Assembly (NCBI GenBank): GCA_037965595.1
Contig: CP150183.1
Span: 496,001 to 560,000 of the forward strand
Reading direction: 5' to 3'
DNA length: 64,000 nucleotides
Source: Alkalihalobacillus sp. FSL W8-0930
Lineage (GTDB): Bacteria; Bacillota; Bacilli; Bacillales; Bacillaceae_D
A model generated the notes under the pieces. The model did no database searches. It was not told where the DNA came from and saw only the letters and a program-made list of their open reading frames with translations. A program made the position numbers and the translations under genes. Of this stretch, positions 35,414 to 43,549 are shown in pieces (within the stretch, counting starts at the first letter, position 1; every line of letters starts with the position of its first letter).

Positions 35414-36981
35414 CATAGCCGTCAAGTTAAGTAAAATCGGTTTAATTATAGACGATTCTTCGTTAGGATGGGGGTTTAACCAGTCCTAGGGAGGGATCGT
35501 TTGTGTCTTTAAAAGAGGAGTTCAGTACGTTTGCGAAAACCGTGTTGGACGTTTTATCTGTACCGAACCTTCGCCAATCTGCCCGAGACGTTGGGTTTGT
35601 ACAGCGTCTAAAGAAATTAAAACCTGAGGATTTCTTGAGTATTTGTGCGTTTCTGCCTCAACCCGTGGGTTCTACAGAGTTAACACAGCTTTGTGGAGCT
35701 CTTTCGCGTGAATCGAATACCCAGCTCTCCAAACAAGCCTTACACCAACGCTTCGATGAAAAAGGAGCCGCTTTTTTGAAGCATGTGTTTTTTCAATTGG
35801 CGGGCAAACAAGAGGTCATCGCCATGCCACCTCTTCCGGAGACCCCGTTTTCTCGGATCCGCATCTTAGATGCGACTTCATTTGAACGACCAAGGAAAGA
35901 AGGTACTTCTTCAGATGGAGCGAAAATTCATTTAGAGTATGAGCTATATGAGGGGAAATTTTTGCATACCTTACTTTGCGGTTCAAGAGAAAGTGACCAT
36001 CACGCCGCCTATGCATTAGCCGATACGATCCAGCCAGGAGATTTGATCATCCGTGATCTCGGCTACTTTTCTGGCGACCATTTGAAACAAATTGATCGTG
36101 CAGGCGCTTCTTATATCACGCGGACGCCGGCCAATATGACCTATTGGACTAGAGATGATCAAGGGGAACGAATCCAAATCAAACCAGAAGAAGATGCGAA
36201 GCAGCTAGAACCGGGAGCGATCAAAGATTATGGGGTCATCCAATTAGGGGTCAAAGGAAAGAACACCCTTCAAACCCGTGTCATCGTGCAACGATTGACA
36301 GAGGATCAACAAAACAAGAGGAAAGCCGGTTTACGAAAAAGAAGACGGAAAGGGGGTCATACCCAATCCGCCGACAAAAAGGATCATACCCAAATCCTTG
36401 CCACTAACCTAACACAGGAAGAAATGGATGTGCAAGCATTGTATCCGATGTATTCCTTACGCTGGCAAGTCGAGATTCTTTTCAAAACGTGGAAATCCCT
36501 TTTCGCCATTGATCACGTGCGCGCGATGAATCCAGATCGGTTTCTCTGCCACATGTATGGGAAACTTATACACATTCTGCTTTCTTCGATGGTGGCGTTT
36601 CAATGCCGGTTCTATCTTCATCAAAAACACCACCTCGAAGGCAGTGAATACAAGTGTATCCATCATGCCAAAAGGGCTATAGAAGAGTCAAAAGGATACG
36701 CTCTCTATCATCGTTCTTCATTAGAAGACGTTCTAGAAAATATCTACGAGAACATTTACCGATATGGACGAAAAGACCATCGCCACCGCCATCAAAGTCC
36801 CTATGACATCTTACAGATCGCCTATGAAACACATGCGCGTATGGAGTAAAACGGTAGAATCCGGTGCAAAAAAATATAAAAAGAGCCAATCTATCCATAC
36901 GTACCCTGATGGAAAATACTAGATCCACTACAAGATAAAGGATGAGCTCTTTCTTTTTCCTTTCTTAACTTGACGGCTATG
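35414..36981 (+). mobile_element. IS4-family, IS231-like insertion sequence, copy 2 (1568 bp)
   Basis: Same 18-bp terminal inverted repeats as copy 1 (35414-35431 and 36964-36981), flanked by GGCCGTACCC at 35404-35413 and 36982-36991. The target duplication is the complement of that around copy 1, and the orientation relative to the host repeat is the same. Confidence 0.93.
35503..36849 (+). CDS. IS231-like transposase, copy 2
   Basis: 448 aa, intact, with the same DDE/YREK signature as copy 1 (LDATSFERP, IIRDLGYFSGDH, YSLRWQVEILFKTWK). GTG 35503 has AGGGAGGG about 7 bases upstream. About a dozen amino-acid differences from copy 1 cluster in the N-terminal third and the last 30 residues, while the middle is identical, a pattern that could reflect gene conversion between copies. 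Confidence 0.93.
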   Translation: MSLKEEFSTFAKTVLDVLSVPNLRQSARDVGFVQRLKKLKPEDFLSICAFLPQPVGSTELTQLCGALSRESNTQLSKQALHQRFDEKGAAFLKHVFFQLAGKQEVIAMPPLPETPFSRIRILDATSFERPRKEGTSSDGAKIHLEYELYEGKFLHTLLCGSRESDHHAAYALADTIQPGDLIIRDLGYFSGDHLKQIDRAGASYITRTPANMTYWTRDDQGERIQIKPEEDAKQLEPGAIKDYGVIQLGVKGKNTLQTRVIVQRLTEDQQNKRKAGLRKRRRKGGHTQSADKKDHTQILATNLTQEEMDVQALYPMYSLRWQVEILFKTWKSLFAIDHVRAMNPDRFLCHMYGKLIHILLSSMVAFQCRFYLHQKHHLEGSEYKCIHHAKRAIEESKGYALYHRSSLEDVLENIYENIYRYGRKDHRHRHQSPYDILQIAYETHARME

Positions 36982-37128
36982 GGCCGTACCCACGGAAAGC
37001 GAGCATTTCTCCCGGAGCGGATATATCTATAGAATTAGTGTTTTCAAATCTAATTTATTGTGTTGTCCCAGCCCCTTATTTTTAATAGAAATATGATACG
37101 ATAGCTTAAAAGAAGGGAGCGAATCACA

Positions 37129-37965
37129 ATGAAACGATTGAAGCCAGAAGAGTTGAAGAAACAGATGGATTCAGGTACATCAAATCTTGTAATTGTTGAT
37201 GTTCGCTATGCTCTGTCAGATACAGATAAAGGAAAACAACTATACGCGGAGTCACACATCCCAGGAGCCATCTACCTGCACATGAGTCATGATCTATCAG
37301 GCGAGGCAAAAGAACACGGAGGACGACATCCGATTCCAGAAACAGAAGAGATCTCTAAAAGACTAGGCGAAGTCGGAATAGATCAAGATACAATTGTGAT
37401 CGCCTATGATGATAAAAAAGGTTCGTTTGCAAGCAGATTATGCTGGCAGCTTTATTACTTGGGACACGACAAACATTACATCTTAGAGGGTGGATTTGAA
37501 GCCTGGGTTGAAGCAGGTTACTCTACAACAACTGACATACCGAAATACTCTGAAAAAACATTTGTTCCTACTTTACGCAAAGAGGCAAGAGTTACGCGGG
37601 AAGACGTCTTGAAGAGACTTGGATCAACGGATTCCATACTCATTGATGCAAGAGCACCCGAGCGTTATGCGGGTGGAGCCGATTCACTTGATGCCAAAAG
37701 TGGACATATTCCTGGTGCGCTTAATTATTTTTGGGAGGACCTCCTGGACCATTCAGGGAATTGGAAAAGTGGGGCTGAGCTTGTTGAGCATTTCAAAGCC
37801 CTACCAAAGGATAAAGAAATCATCATCTACTGTGGTTCAGGCGTAACGGCATGCCCGAATGTATTTGCGCTAAGGGAAGCTGGGTTTGAACACGTGAAAC
37901 TTTATTCGGGTAGCTGGAGTGACTGGACGAGTTATGAAGATAGTCCGATTGAAACAGGAAGATAA
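37129..37965 (+). CDS. Sulfurtransferase with two rhodanese domains (thiosulfate/3-mercaptopyruvate)
   Basis: 278 aa. N-terminal rhodanese domain (~1-130) with VDVRYALSD and HIPGAIYLHM, inactive in this family, and C-terminal domain (~155-275) with LIDARAPERYAG, HIPGALNYFW and the active-site Cys (~residue 235) in IIYCGSGVTACPN. The CGSGVT loop is typical of TST/MST enzymes. ATG 37129 has AAGGGAG upstream. It is monocistronic with its own terminator; copy 2 of the IS lies just before it but outside its promoter region. Confidence 0.9.
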   Translation: MKRLKPEELKKQMDSGTSNLVIVDVRYALSDTDKGKQLYAESHIPGAIYLHMSHDLSGEAKEHGGRHPIPETEEISKRLGEVGIDQDTIVIAYDDKKGSFASRLCWQLYYLGHDKHYILEGGFEAWVEAGYSTTTDIPKYSEKTFVPTLRKEARVTREDVLKRLGSTDSILIDARAPERYAGGADSLDAKSGHIPGALNYFWEDLLDHSGNWKSGAELVEHFKALPKDKEIIIYCGSGVTACPNVFALREAGFEHVKLYSGSWSDWTSYEDSPIETGR

Positions 37966-37982
37966 AAAAAGAATATTTTTAC

Positions 37983-38019
37983 AAAAAGCTAATGACTTGG
38001 TCGCAGTCATTAGCTTTTT
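37983..38019. terminator. Terminator between sulfurtransferase and kinase-like gene
   Basis: Perfect 15-bp arms AAAAAGCTAATGACT and its complement with a 7-base loop; bidirectional, serves both convergent genes. Confidence 0.92.
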
Positions 38020-38036
38020 GTTATAGATGGATGGAA

Positions 38037-38654
38037 TTAGATTCGAATCGCTTTGTAACAAGCAGCTATAGCAGATAGGAGCACTTTAGGTACTCTTTTT
38101 GGAAAAAATCGGTAGACTTTAAACGCAAATTTTAGATCATTCCACTGATTGCATTGTTTACTTTGTTTGAAACGGGCAACATCAATCACTTTAACTGAAC
38201 CTTCTTCTGTCAGCATCAAATTGTGTAGATGGATATCAGAAGGATTTAATCCCTTCAAACGCGCCCCCTCAATCGCTTGATCAACTGATTTTACATTCTC
38301 GGTCCTCACCCGAATTCCGTGCAGTAAGCATTGGAAAAAGGTTTGTCCTTTAATATAATCAATCACAAGATATCCGTGGCCAACCTCATATAAAGCAGGA
38401 TAATGCGCAGTATCAGCTAACAGTTGATAAATTTCTGCTTCTTGGTACGCTAGCTTTTCATAAGGTGGATAAAATACCTTTAACACTCGATTAACAGTTG
38501 GTAGCTTAAAAACATAAGCGCTTCTCCCACTACCAACGAGGGTTAAGCTTTGATCATAATTTAAGACAACGGTCTGCCTCCCCTTATTACTAAATGTTAC
38601 ACTGCCAGCGAGGCGCGAAACAGAGGTTGGACGTACTTGCGCCTTCTCACTCAT
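38037..38654 (-). CDS. YrzF-like serine/threonine protein kinase-fold protein
   Basis: About 205 aa with a reduced kinase fold. GSGRSAYVFKL resembles the glycine loop, VLKVFYPP offers the ATP-binding Lys, NPSDIHLHNLML the catalytic loop (Asp and Asn kept), and VIDVARF stands in for DFG. It resembles YrzF-type small kinases of Bacillus; substrates are unknown. ATG 38654 is chosen for spacing to AGGGG; GTG 38663 and TTG 38660 are alternatives. It directly follows a 41-aa gene, and both lie behind an Mn2+ riboswitch. Confidence 0.72.
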   Translation of the reverse strand: MSEKAQVRPTSVSRLAGSVTFSNKGRQTVVLNYDQSLTLVGSGRSAYVFKLPTVNRVLKVFYPPYEKLAYQEAEIYQLLADTAHYPALYEVGHGYLVIDYIKGQTFFQCLLHGIRVRTENVKSVDQAIEGARLKGLNPSDIHLHNLMLTEEGSVKVIDVARFKQSKQCNQWNDLKFAFKVYRFFPKRVPKVLLSAIAACYKAIRI

Positions 38655-38662
38655 CGACAACA

Positions 38663-38788
38663 CTACCCCTTTTTCGTTTGTTTACGTTTTGTTAGTTCTT
38701 GCTTTATCTTAGGTAAGACGTGTTTTTGAGCTTCTTTTAGCCCCTTTTTCACCATCGGATTTCCCAAGAGCTTTATAAGTTTAGACAT
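38663..38788 (-). CDS. Small basic helical protein, 41 aa
   Basis: ATG 38788 is preceded by GAGGAGAG at good spacing; the frame ends at TAG 38663-38665, touching the kinase-like gene. The product begins MSKLIKLLGNPMVKKGL and is rich in Lys with a pattern typical of an amphipathic helix. I know no family for it. Gene spacing suggests co-expression with the kinase-like gene. It is the first gene after the second Mn2+ riboswitch. Confidence 0.6.
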   Translation of the reverse strand: MSKLIKLLGNPMVKKGLKEAQKHVLPKIKQELTKRKQTKKG

Positions 38789-38820
38789 ATATGACTCTCC
38801 TCTCGTCTTTTCTTAACCAA

Positions 38821-38857
38821 ATAAAAGAGACCCAAGCCACTGTGACTTGGGTCTACC
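38821..38857 (-). terminator. Second tandem terminator after the riboswitch
   Basis: Minus strand AGACCCAAG pairs with CTTGGGTCT across a 9-base loop, followed by CTTTTATTT. It stands between the riboswitch platform and the 41-aa gene. Confidence 0.8.
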
Positions 38858-38860
38858 AAC

Positions 38861-38995
38861 TAAAAAGAGACCTTTGCCACGAAAATGTGACAAAGGTCTC
38901 GCAAACAACAATGATATGTTGCCAACAGTACCGAGGGACAATATCCCTGTAATGACGATAGCTGCTGAACTGCTACTCCCCTTTGGAGTATTTAA
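38861..38995 (-). promoter_or_regulatory. Second yybP-ykoY (Mn2+) riboswitch with terminator
   Basis: Minus strand: CCAAAGGGGAGTAGC, CTATCGTCATTAC, then CTGTTGGCAACA, the aptamer core seen also before terC. The platform is GAGACCTTTGTCAC paired with GTGGCAAAGGTCTCTTTTT (38867-38900). The aptamer looks complete. Usual targets (mntP, terC, metal ATPases) are absent downstream. Confidence 0.9.
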
Positions 38996-39007
38996 TTAAG
39001 TGTTTTC

Positions 39008-39036
39008 AGTATAATCGGTATATATGAGAGGGTCAA
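39008..39036 (-). promoter_or_regulatory. Sigma-A promoter of the second riboswitch transcript
   Basis: TTGACC (complement of 39031-39036) and TATACT (complement of 39008-39013), spacer 17 bases; the aptamer begins about 15 bases downstream. Confidence 0.8.
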
Positions 39037-39301
39037 TCGTTTCCATTGTTTCACATGAAATCTTTACAAAACGTTTAAAAAATATGTTAATTACTTAATT
39101 ATAAATCAATTTATCCGCTGGTGGGTCACTCAATGTATCCTTGTGACTAAAGTATGAAAAGCGATGATTTGTCCTTATTTTAGGTTTTAGACCTATCTGT
39201 AGGGGTAATTGGTAAATTGTAGATAAAACTGGGTTCGCTAAAAGGTCTAATGGAGTAAGTAGTTCAATAATAAGATAGACATAAAAAAGGAGAGAATTAT
39301 C

Positions 39302-39973
39302 TTGAAAATAAATAAAACAGGGGTTGCCGTATTACTAATAAGTGTTAGTATCCTGAATGCGTGTGGTAACAATGAAGGTCAGTCATCAGAGGACATGACC
39401 ACTAGTGGATCTGAACAAAGCGATGCAAATAGCCAAGTCGAGGGGAGTTCAGAAGGATTAACGGAGAAGATAGATTCCAGTTCAGATGATGGAGATACTG
39501 AAAAAGATTCAAGTCCAAATTTAGGTGAAGGAACAACGGAGGATCAACTAGATCTTCGTATTGGTGATACAGGTCAAATTGAAACATCACTAAATATGTT
39601 TGAGTTGACGGTTAACTCAGTTGAAATGATGGATGATATCAATGGAGAAACGCCTGAGATTGATAAGATTATTTTAACTAATGTTACATTAAAGAATCTT
39701 TCAGATACAACGATGGATATTTCAGAGGCGTTAGATGTAATAGAAATTACGTCAATGCTAGAAGGGTCTGGTTTTCCTGATTTTTCAAAATACTACGATA
39801 GTGTAGAAACATTAGAAGGTCAGCTAGATAGTGGAGAAGAGATTAAAGGTCAGTTGGTATTTGAAGAAAATGAAAGTGATGAATACTTCATTAGGGTAAG
39901 TGAAGGACTGATCGCAGCTGGTGGAGCGAAAAACCAAGCGATCTGGACATTTGCGAAGGATGACGCTGAATAA
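39302..39973 (+). CDS. Lipoprotein with a DUF4352-like beta domain (ends at an in-frame stop)
   Basis: 223 aa. The signal peptide ends in a lipobox SILNACGNN (lipidated C21), followed by a Ser/Asp/Glu-rich linker (~25-85) and a beta-sandwich-like domain (~90-220) with QLDLRIGDTGQIETSLNMFELTVNSVE, similar to the DUF4352/DUF5067 group of extracellular domains. TTG 39302 has AAAGGAGAG upstream. Reading continues in the same frame after the TAA for another 100 codons without any start codon (see next entry), so the annotated end may not be the original one. Confidence 0.72.
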   Translation: MKINKTGVAVLLISVSILNACGNNEGQSSEDMTTSGSEQSDANSQVEGSSEGLTEKIDSSSDDGDTEKDSSPNLGEGTTEDQLDLRIGDTGQIETSLNMFELTVNSVEMMDDINGETPEIDKIILTNVTLKNLSDTTMDISEALDVIEITSMLEGSGFPDFSKYYDSVETLEGQLDSGEEIKGQLVFEENESDEYFIRVSEGLIAAGGAKNQAIWTFAKDDAE

Positions 39974-40276
39974 CTTAAAGGGGAACAAGCCTGGAATGAT
40001 CAGAATTATGGAAGAGTCCATGAACTTGCCCAGGGTGAGCTTAATGAAAGTGAGCGAGCACAGAAGCTTTCTGCTGAAAGCTATTATCAAGAGGATAATT
40101 TAGATGAGGCTTGGAAGAAGGCAAATGAATTAAACAACACGGATCTGAAAATACGAATCAAAGAAAAAGACATAAAAAAGGTTGAAGAAGATGACGATTT
40201 AGACGATGATGAAAAAGAAGATCGTATCAATAAATTTAAAGATGACATTAAAGAATTAAAGGAACAAAACGATTAA
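39974..40276 (+). pseudogene. Startless in-frame continuation of the lipoprotein gene
   Basis: Directly after TAA 39971-39973, in the same phase, 100 sense codons run to TAA 40274-40276 and contain no ATG, GTG or TTG. They encode a charged, helical, coding-like sequence (AWNDQNYGRVHELAQGELNE, then YYQEDNLDEAWKKANELNN and an Asp/Glu/Lys tail). The terminator follows this segment, not the first stop. It is either the tail of a longer ancestral lipoprotein cut by a nonsense mutation, a remnant of another gene, or is reached by readthrough. Confidence 0.6.
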
Positions 40277-40285
40277 AGGGTAACC

Positions 40286-40322
40286 GCTGTACCTAGGTCT
40301 ACACGACAGGTACAGCTTTTTT
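40286..40322 (+). terminator. Terminator after the split lipoprotein gene
   Basis: GCTGTACCT (40286-40294) pairs with AGGTACAGC (40308-40316), followed by TTTTTT. Confidence 0.88.
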
Positions 40323-40357
40323 GAACAACTAAATAGATGGCTTAGGGAGGATTAGGA

Positions 40358-41572
40358 ATGAAGTACAGCTATGTGTCACACCTAGAATGTCCAAAATGTT
40401 ATGAAGTGTATCCAAAAGGGGAGGTCCATCATCTCTGTTCATGTGGTTCGCCGCTTCTTGTTCGTTATGATTTGAAGGCGTTATCAGAAGCGATGAATCC
40501 AAAAGATCTAATGGAACGGGAACTTACTTTATGGAGATATCATGAGCTGTTACCTGTTGAAGATTCGGGCTCGGTTGTCAGCCTGGGCGAAGGCATGACT
40601 CCACTTGTTCCTATGACAAAGCTTGGCAGGGAGATGGGACTCTTTCACTTATATATGAAGGATGAGGGTATGGTGCCGACGGGTTCATTTAAAGCTCGTG
40701 GTGCCGCAGTTGGTGTGTCAAAAGCAAAGGAGCTTGGCGTCAAACAAATTGCGATGCCAACCAACGGCAATGCCGGTGCGGCGTGGTCCCTTTATGCCGC
40801 CAGAGCGGACATCAAAGCGACCATTGTCATGCCGGTGGATGCACCTGAGATCACACGCAAGGAGTGTATCGTGGCAGGAGCCGACCTTCATTTAATTGAT
40901 GGACTGATTAGTGATGCAGGACAGGTTGTGGCTAAAGCTGTAGCGGAGCACGGAATCTATGATGCCTCTACTCTTAAGGAGCCGTATCGCATTGAAGGAA
41001 AGAAAACAATGGGACTTGAGCTCGTTGAACAAATGAACTGGTCGATGCCTAATGTCATTCTTTACCCAACAGGCGGTGGAGTGGGGTTAATTGGGATCTA
41101 TAAGGCATTACTTGAACTAAGAGAAATGGGTTGGATTGAAGGCAATCTTCCACGTTTGGTGGCTGTACAATCTACAGGCTGTGCCCCAATCGTTAAGGCA
41201 TGGCAGGATAAGAGCCGCTCCTCCGAATACTTTGAGAATGCCTATACCCAGGCATTTGGAATCAATGTACCAAAAGCCATTGGAGACTTTCTTGTGCTTG
41301 ATGCCATTTATGAAACAAATGGCTGTGCAGTCGCCATAGATGATGCCACAATGCTTAAAGAGCTTGAAACCATAGGTCGGACAGAAGGAGCCTTTGTTTG
41401 CCCAGAAGGTGCTGCAGCCTTTGCGGCGGCTAGAGAACTGAAGCAAAAAGGGTGGATTGGCGAAGAAGAAACCGTTGTTATCCTGAACACCGGACAAGGC
41501 ATTAAGTACCCAGAGACCGTGCAAGTAGACGTAGAGGTTCTGAGGAAAGGTGAAAGCTTGTCGCGTGTGTAG
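40358..41572 (+). CDS. Threonine synthase (PLP-dependent, ThrC family)
   Basis: 404 aa. An N-terminal zinc-ribbon-like part (CPKC and CSCG) is followed by the fold-type II PLP domain: SLGEGMTPLVP, the Schiff-base Lys in PTGSFKARG, PTNGNAGAAWSLYAAR (phosphate loop) and YPTGGGVGLIGIYKAL. It converts O-phospho-L-homoserine to threonine, though such stand-alone homologues with a ribbon may act on other substrates, so I leave the symbol open. ATG 40358 has AGGGAGG upstream. It is not beside hom or thrB, which also advises caution. Confidence 0.82.
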   Translation: MKYSYVSHLECPKCYEVYPKGEVHHLCSCGSPLLVRYDLKALSEAMNPKDLMERELTLWRYHELLPVEDSGSVVSLGEGMTPLVPMTKLGREMGLFHLYMKDEGMVPTGSFKARGAAVGVSKAKELGVKQIAMPTNGNAGAAWSLYAARADIKATIVMPVDAPEITRKECIVAGADLHLIDGLISDAGQVVAKAVAEHGIYDASTLKEPYRIEGKKTMGLELVEQMNWSMPNVILYPTGGGVGLIGIYKALLELREMGWIEGNLPRLVAVQSTGCAPIVKAWQDKSRSSEYFENAYTQAFGINVPKAIGDFLVLDAIYETNGCAVAIDDATMLKELETIGRTEGAFVCPEGAAAFAAARELKQKGWIGEEETVVILNTGQGIKYPETVQVDVEVLRKGESLSRV

Positions 41573-41576
41573 GTGA

Positions 41577-41692
41577 GTGGAGCGTTAGCAGTGAAAGTGG
41601 AGTATTAACCAATCGAATTGGAGCGTTGAAGGAAGGAATGGAGCCTCAACCATCTAAATTCGAGCTTTAGCCATCAAATAATGGACACGAAT
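41577..41692. repeat. Periodic intergenic array C, core TGGAGCGTTAACC, period 20-21 bp
   Basis: Five to six units begin TGGAGCGTTAGC, TGGAGTATTAACC, TGGAGCGTTGAAG, TGGAGCCTCAACC, TCGAGCTTTAGCC and ATGGACACG, at spacings of 20, 21, 20, 21 and 21 bp. It lies between the threonine synthase stop and the terminator, so unlike the other arrays it may be in the 3' untranslated RNA. Confidence 0.65.
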
Positions 41693-41693
41693 C

Positions 41694-41737
41694 AAAAAAG
41701 ACGATGACCCAATTGAATTGGATGTCATCGTCTTTTT
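41694..41737. terminator. Terminator after threonine synthase and array C
   Basis: Arms AAAAAAGACGATGAC (41694-41708) and GTCATCGTCTTTTT (41723-41736) pair perfectly; usable in both directions. Confidence 0.9.
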
Positions 41738-41813
41738 CTACTATGAGGAAAAGCTGATCTATGCTGTTCCTCCGCAATATTTCTGAAAATATATAAGGGC
41801 AAGATACGGTTGA

Positions 41814-41894
41814 TTAAAATACGAATGAAAGAATAGCACCGATTACAACAATAGCACCAACGATCATAAAAATTGTGCGAATCATCTTTATCAT
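41814..41894 (-). CDS. Small single-span membrane protein, 26 aa
   Basis: ATG 41894 is preceded by AAGGAGAGG; the frame ends at TAA 41814-41816. The product begins MIKMIRTIF and then is a single hydrophobic helix (IVGAIVVIGAILSFVF) with two basic residues at the N-side. The bidirectional terminator at 41694-41737 lies downstream. No family known; supported only by the ribosome site and the clean transmembrane pattern. Expression should be tested. Confidence 0.5.
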   Translation of the reverse strand: MIKMIRTIFMIVGAIVVIGAILSFVF

Positions 41895-42043
41895 CCTCTC
41901 CTTGTTTCTTACCTCTATCATTCCTTAATTCACAGATTCGAAACATATTTGGACCACAGGTTCGTAAAAATAGTCTAATCTGCTCATATTATGGGTAAAG
42001 AAGAAAGAAAACTGATTCGATGGTTTAGAAAGCAGGGGACACA

Positions 42044-43471
42044 ATGGGAACAACGGTTGTTTGGTTTAGAAGAGATTTACGTTTGCATGATCATACTGCG
42101 CTGTCAAAGGCTCTTTCATCACTTGAGAAGGATGATTCGTTAGTTGCGTTATTTTATATTCAACCTACGTTAAACGATAAATTTACAGCTAGACATGATT
42201 ATTACTATGAGACATTAATGAAGCATGTCGAAAAGTGTGAGAAGGAAGGATTTCCGGTGCACTTTGTTACAGGAAGTTTTGAAGAAGCGTTCCATCAGAT
42301 GCAGAATCAGCTGCCAGATGTGGATCAGCTTTATTTCAATGCGGATGAAACAGGTGGAGGTGCTAAAAGAGATCAAGAGGTAATGGATTATTTTGAGTCG
42401 ACCTCAATTAGTGTCTTCCCATGTATTGACCACACGATTCATGGGGCGACTGAAGTGAAGAAGCAGGATGGCTCTCTTTATAAAGTATTCTCCTCTTACT
42501 ATAAGCAGTGGCAGCAGCTAGATAAGCCATCTATTCAAAAAGTTGACCTGAAGAAAGTGAAGGAGCATGCGATCGACATACGTGATTCCTTTAAGCGTGG
42601 TGCGAATGCCTATCAAAAGCTAATGGAATCAAAGACAGGTAAATGGAAGTATGCAGGTGAGGATCATGGACTCGAACGATTAGAGGAGTTTACGCATAGT
42701 AAGATGTATGACTATAAGAAAAAGCGGGACTACCCGTCTATAGCTGGAACAAGTATGCTTTCACCTTACTTGCGCACAGGAGCCGTCTCAGCTAGAACAG
42801 TGTATTACACGATCTTAGATGAGTTGGGTGATCAAGCAAACGGTCAAGGACCTGAGACATATATTCAAGAGCTTGCTTGGCGTGACTTTTACAATATGGT
42901 CTTTTATCAATTCCCTGAAAGCAAGGATCAGGAGCTAATTGAAAAGTACCGGGGCATGGATTGGAATCAGGATGATGAGCTTTTTGAAGCATGGAAAAAA
43001 GGAGAAACTGGTTTTCCGATCATTGATGGAGCTATGAGACAGTTGAATCAGATTGGATGGATGCATAACCGTCTCCGCATGGCCGTAGCATCCTTTCTAA
43101 CAAAGGATATGCTGATGGATTGGCGCAAAGGTGAGCGTTATTTTGAGGAGCAGTTAATCGACTACGAGCCGGCCTCAAATATTGGAGGGTGGCAGTGGGC
43201 ATCTTCTACAGGTACAGATGCGGCACCGTACTTCCGCATTTTTAATCCGACCAGACAATCAGAACGCTTTGATCAAGATGGAGAGTTTATTCGAAAGTAT
43301 GTCCCTGAATTAAAAGATGTACCGAAAAAATACATTCATTCACCTGAAAAGATGCCAGAGGATCTTCAGAAGGAAGTAGGCTGTGAAATTGGGAAGGACT
43401 ACCCGCATCCTATCGTTGATCACAGTACCATGCGCAAGCGAGCACTCGAGCTTTATAAGGAGAAGGGCTAA
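42044..43471 (+). CDS. phr: Deoxyribodipyrimidine photolyase
   Basis: 475 aa, repairs UV-induced pyrimidine dimers using blue light. N-terminal antenna domain with TVVWFRRDLRLHDHTAL; C-terminal FAD domain with the hallmark GWMHNRLRMAVASFLTKDMLMDWRKGE region, YEPASNIGGWQWASSTGTDAAPYFRIFNP and QSERFDQDGEFI, which classify it as a class I CPD photolyase rather than a cryptochrome. ATG 42044 has AGGGGAC upstream. It is followed 78 bases later by adeR. Confidence 0.93.
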   Translation: MGTTVVWFRRDLRLHDHTALSKALSSLEKDDSLVALFYIQPTLNDKFTARHDYYYETLMKHVEKCEKEGFPVHFVTGSFEEAFHQMQNQLPDVDQLYFNADETGGGAKRDQEVMDYFESTSISVFPCIDHTIHGATEVKKQDGSLYKVFSSYYKQWQQLDKPSIQKVDLKKVKEHAIDIRDSFKRGANAYQKLMESKTGKWKYAGEDHGLERLEEFTHSKMYDYKKKRDYPSIAGTSMLSPYLRTGAVSARTVYYTILDELGDQANGQGPETYIQELAWRDFYNMVFYQFPESKDQELIEKYRGMDWNQDDELFEAWKKGETGFPIIDGAMRQLNQIGWMHNRLRMAVASFLTKDMLMDWRKGERYFEEQLIDYEPASNIGGWQWASSTGTDAAPYFRIFNPTRQSERFDQDGEFIRKYVPELKDVPKKYIHSPEKMPEDLQKEVGCEIGKDYPHPIVDHSTMRKRALELYKEKG

Positions 43472-43549
43472 ACCCTATAGTCAGGCTCGTTGTCTGCTTG
43501 TTATAATAAGGTAAAAAGCGCTTCAGCCAGTAAGATTGCGAGGAATGCT

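Larger units (their letters stand above)
35248..37075 (+). repeat. Dispersed structured repeat, copy C (plus orientation), interrupted by the IS
   Basis: Halves 35248-35413 and 36982-37075. The left part keeps AACAAGCGGAGGGAGAATG and GGTGAAGACACTGTAGTGG but has lost the GGCGAATGATT hairpin arms seen in copies A, B, D and E; the right part ends in TTGTCCCAGCCCC, complementary to the left-end GGGGAGAAAACAAC. The inner hairpin reads CCAC-GAAA-GTGG, a GNRA-type loop. Confidence 0.75.

Noticed and set aside
35414-36981. The two IS copies as a composite transposon carrying the 22.4-35.4 kb segment
   Set aside because: The intervening ~13 kb is ordinary chromosomal genes, and each IS has its own flanking target duplication, which shows separate single insertions.
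41725-41946. 73-codon minus-strand frame overlapping the terminator after array C
   Set aside because: It reads through the terminator and has no ribosome site; the 26-aa frame at 41814-41894 has both a ribosome site and a membrane pattern.
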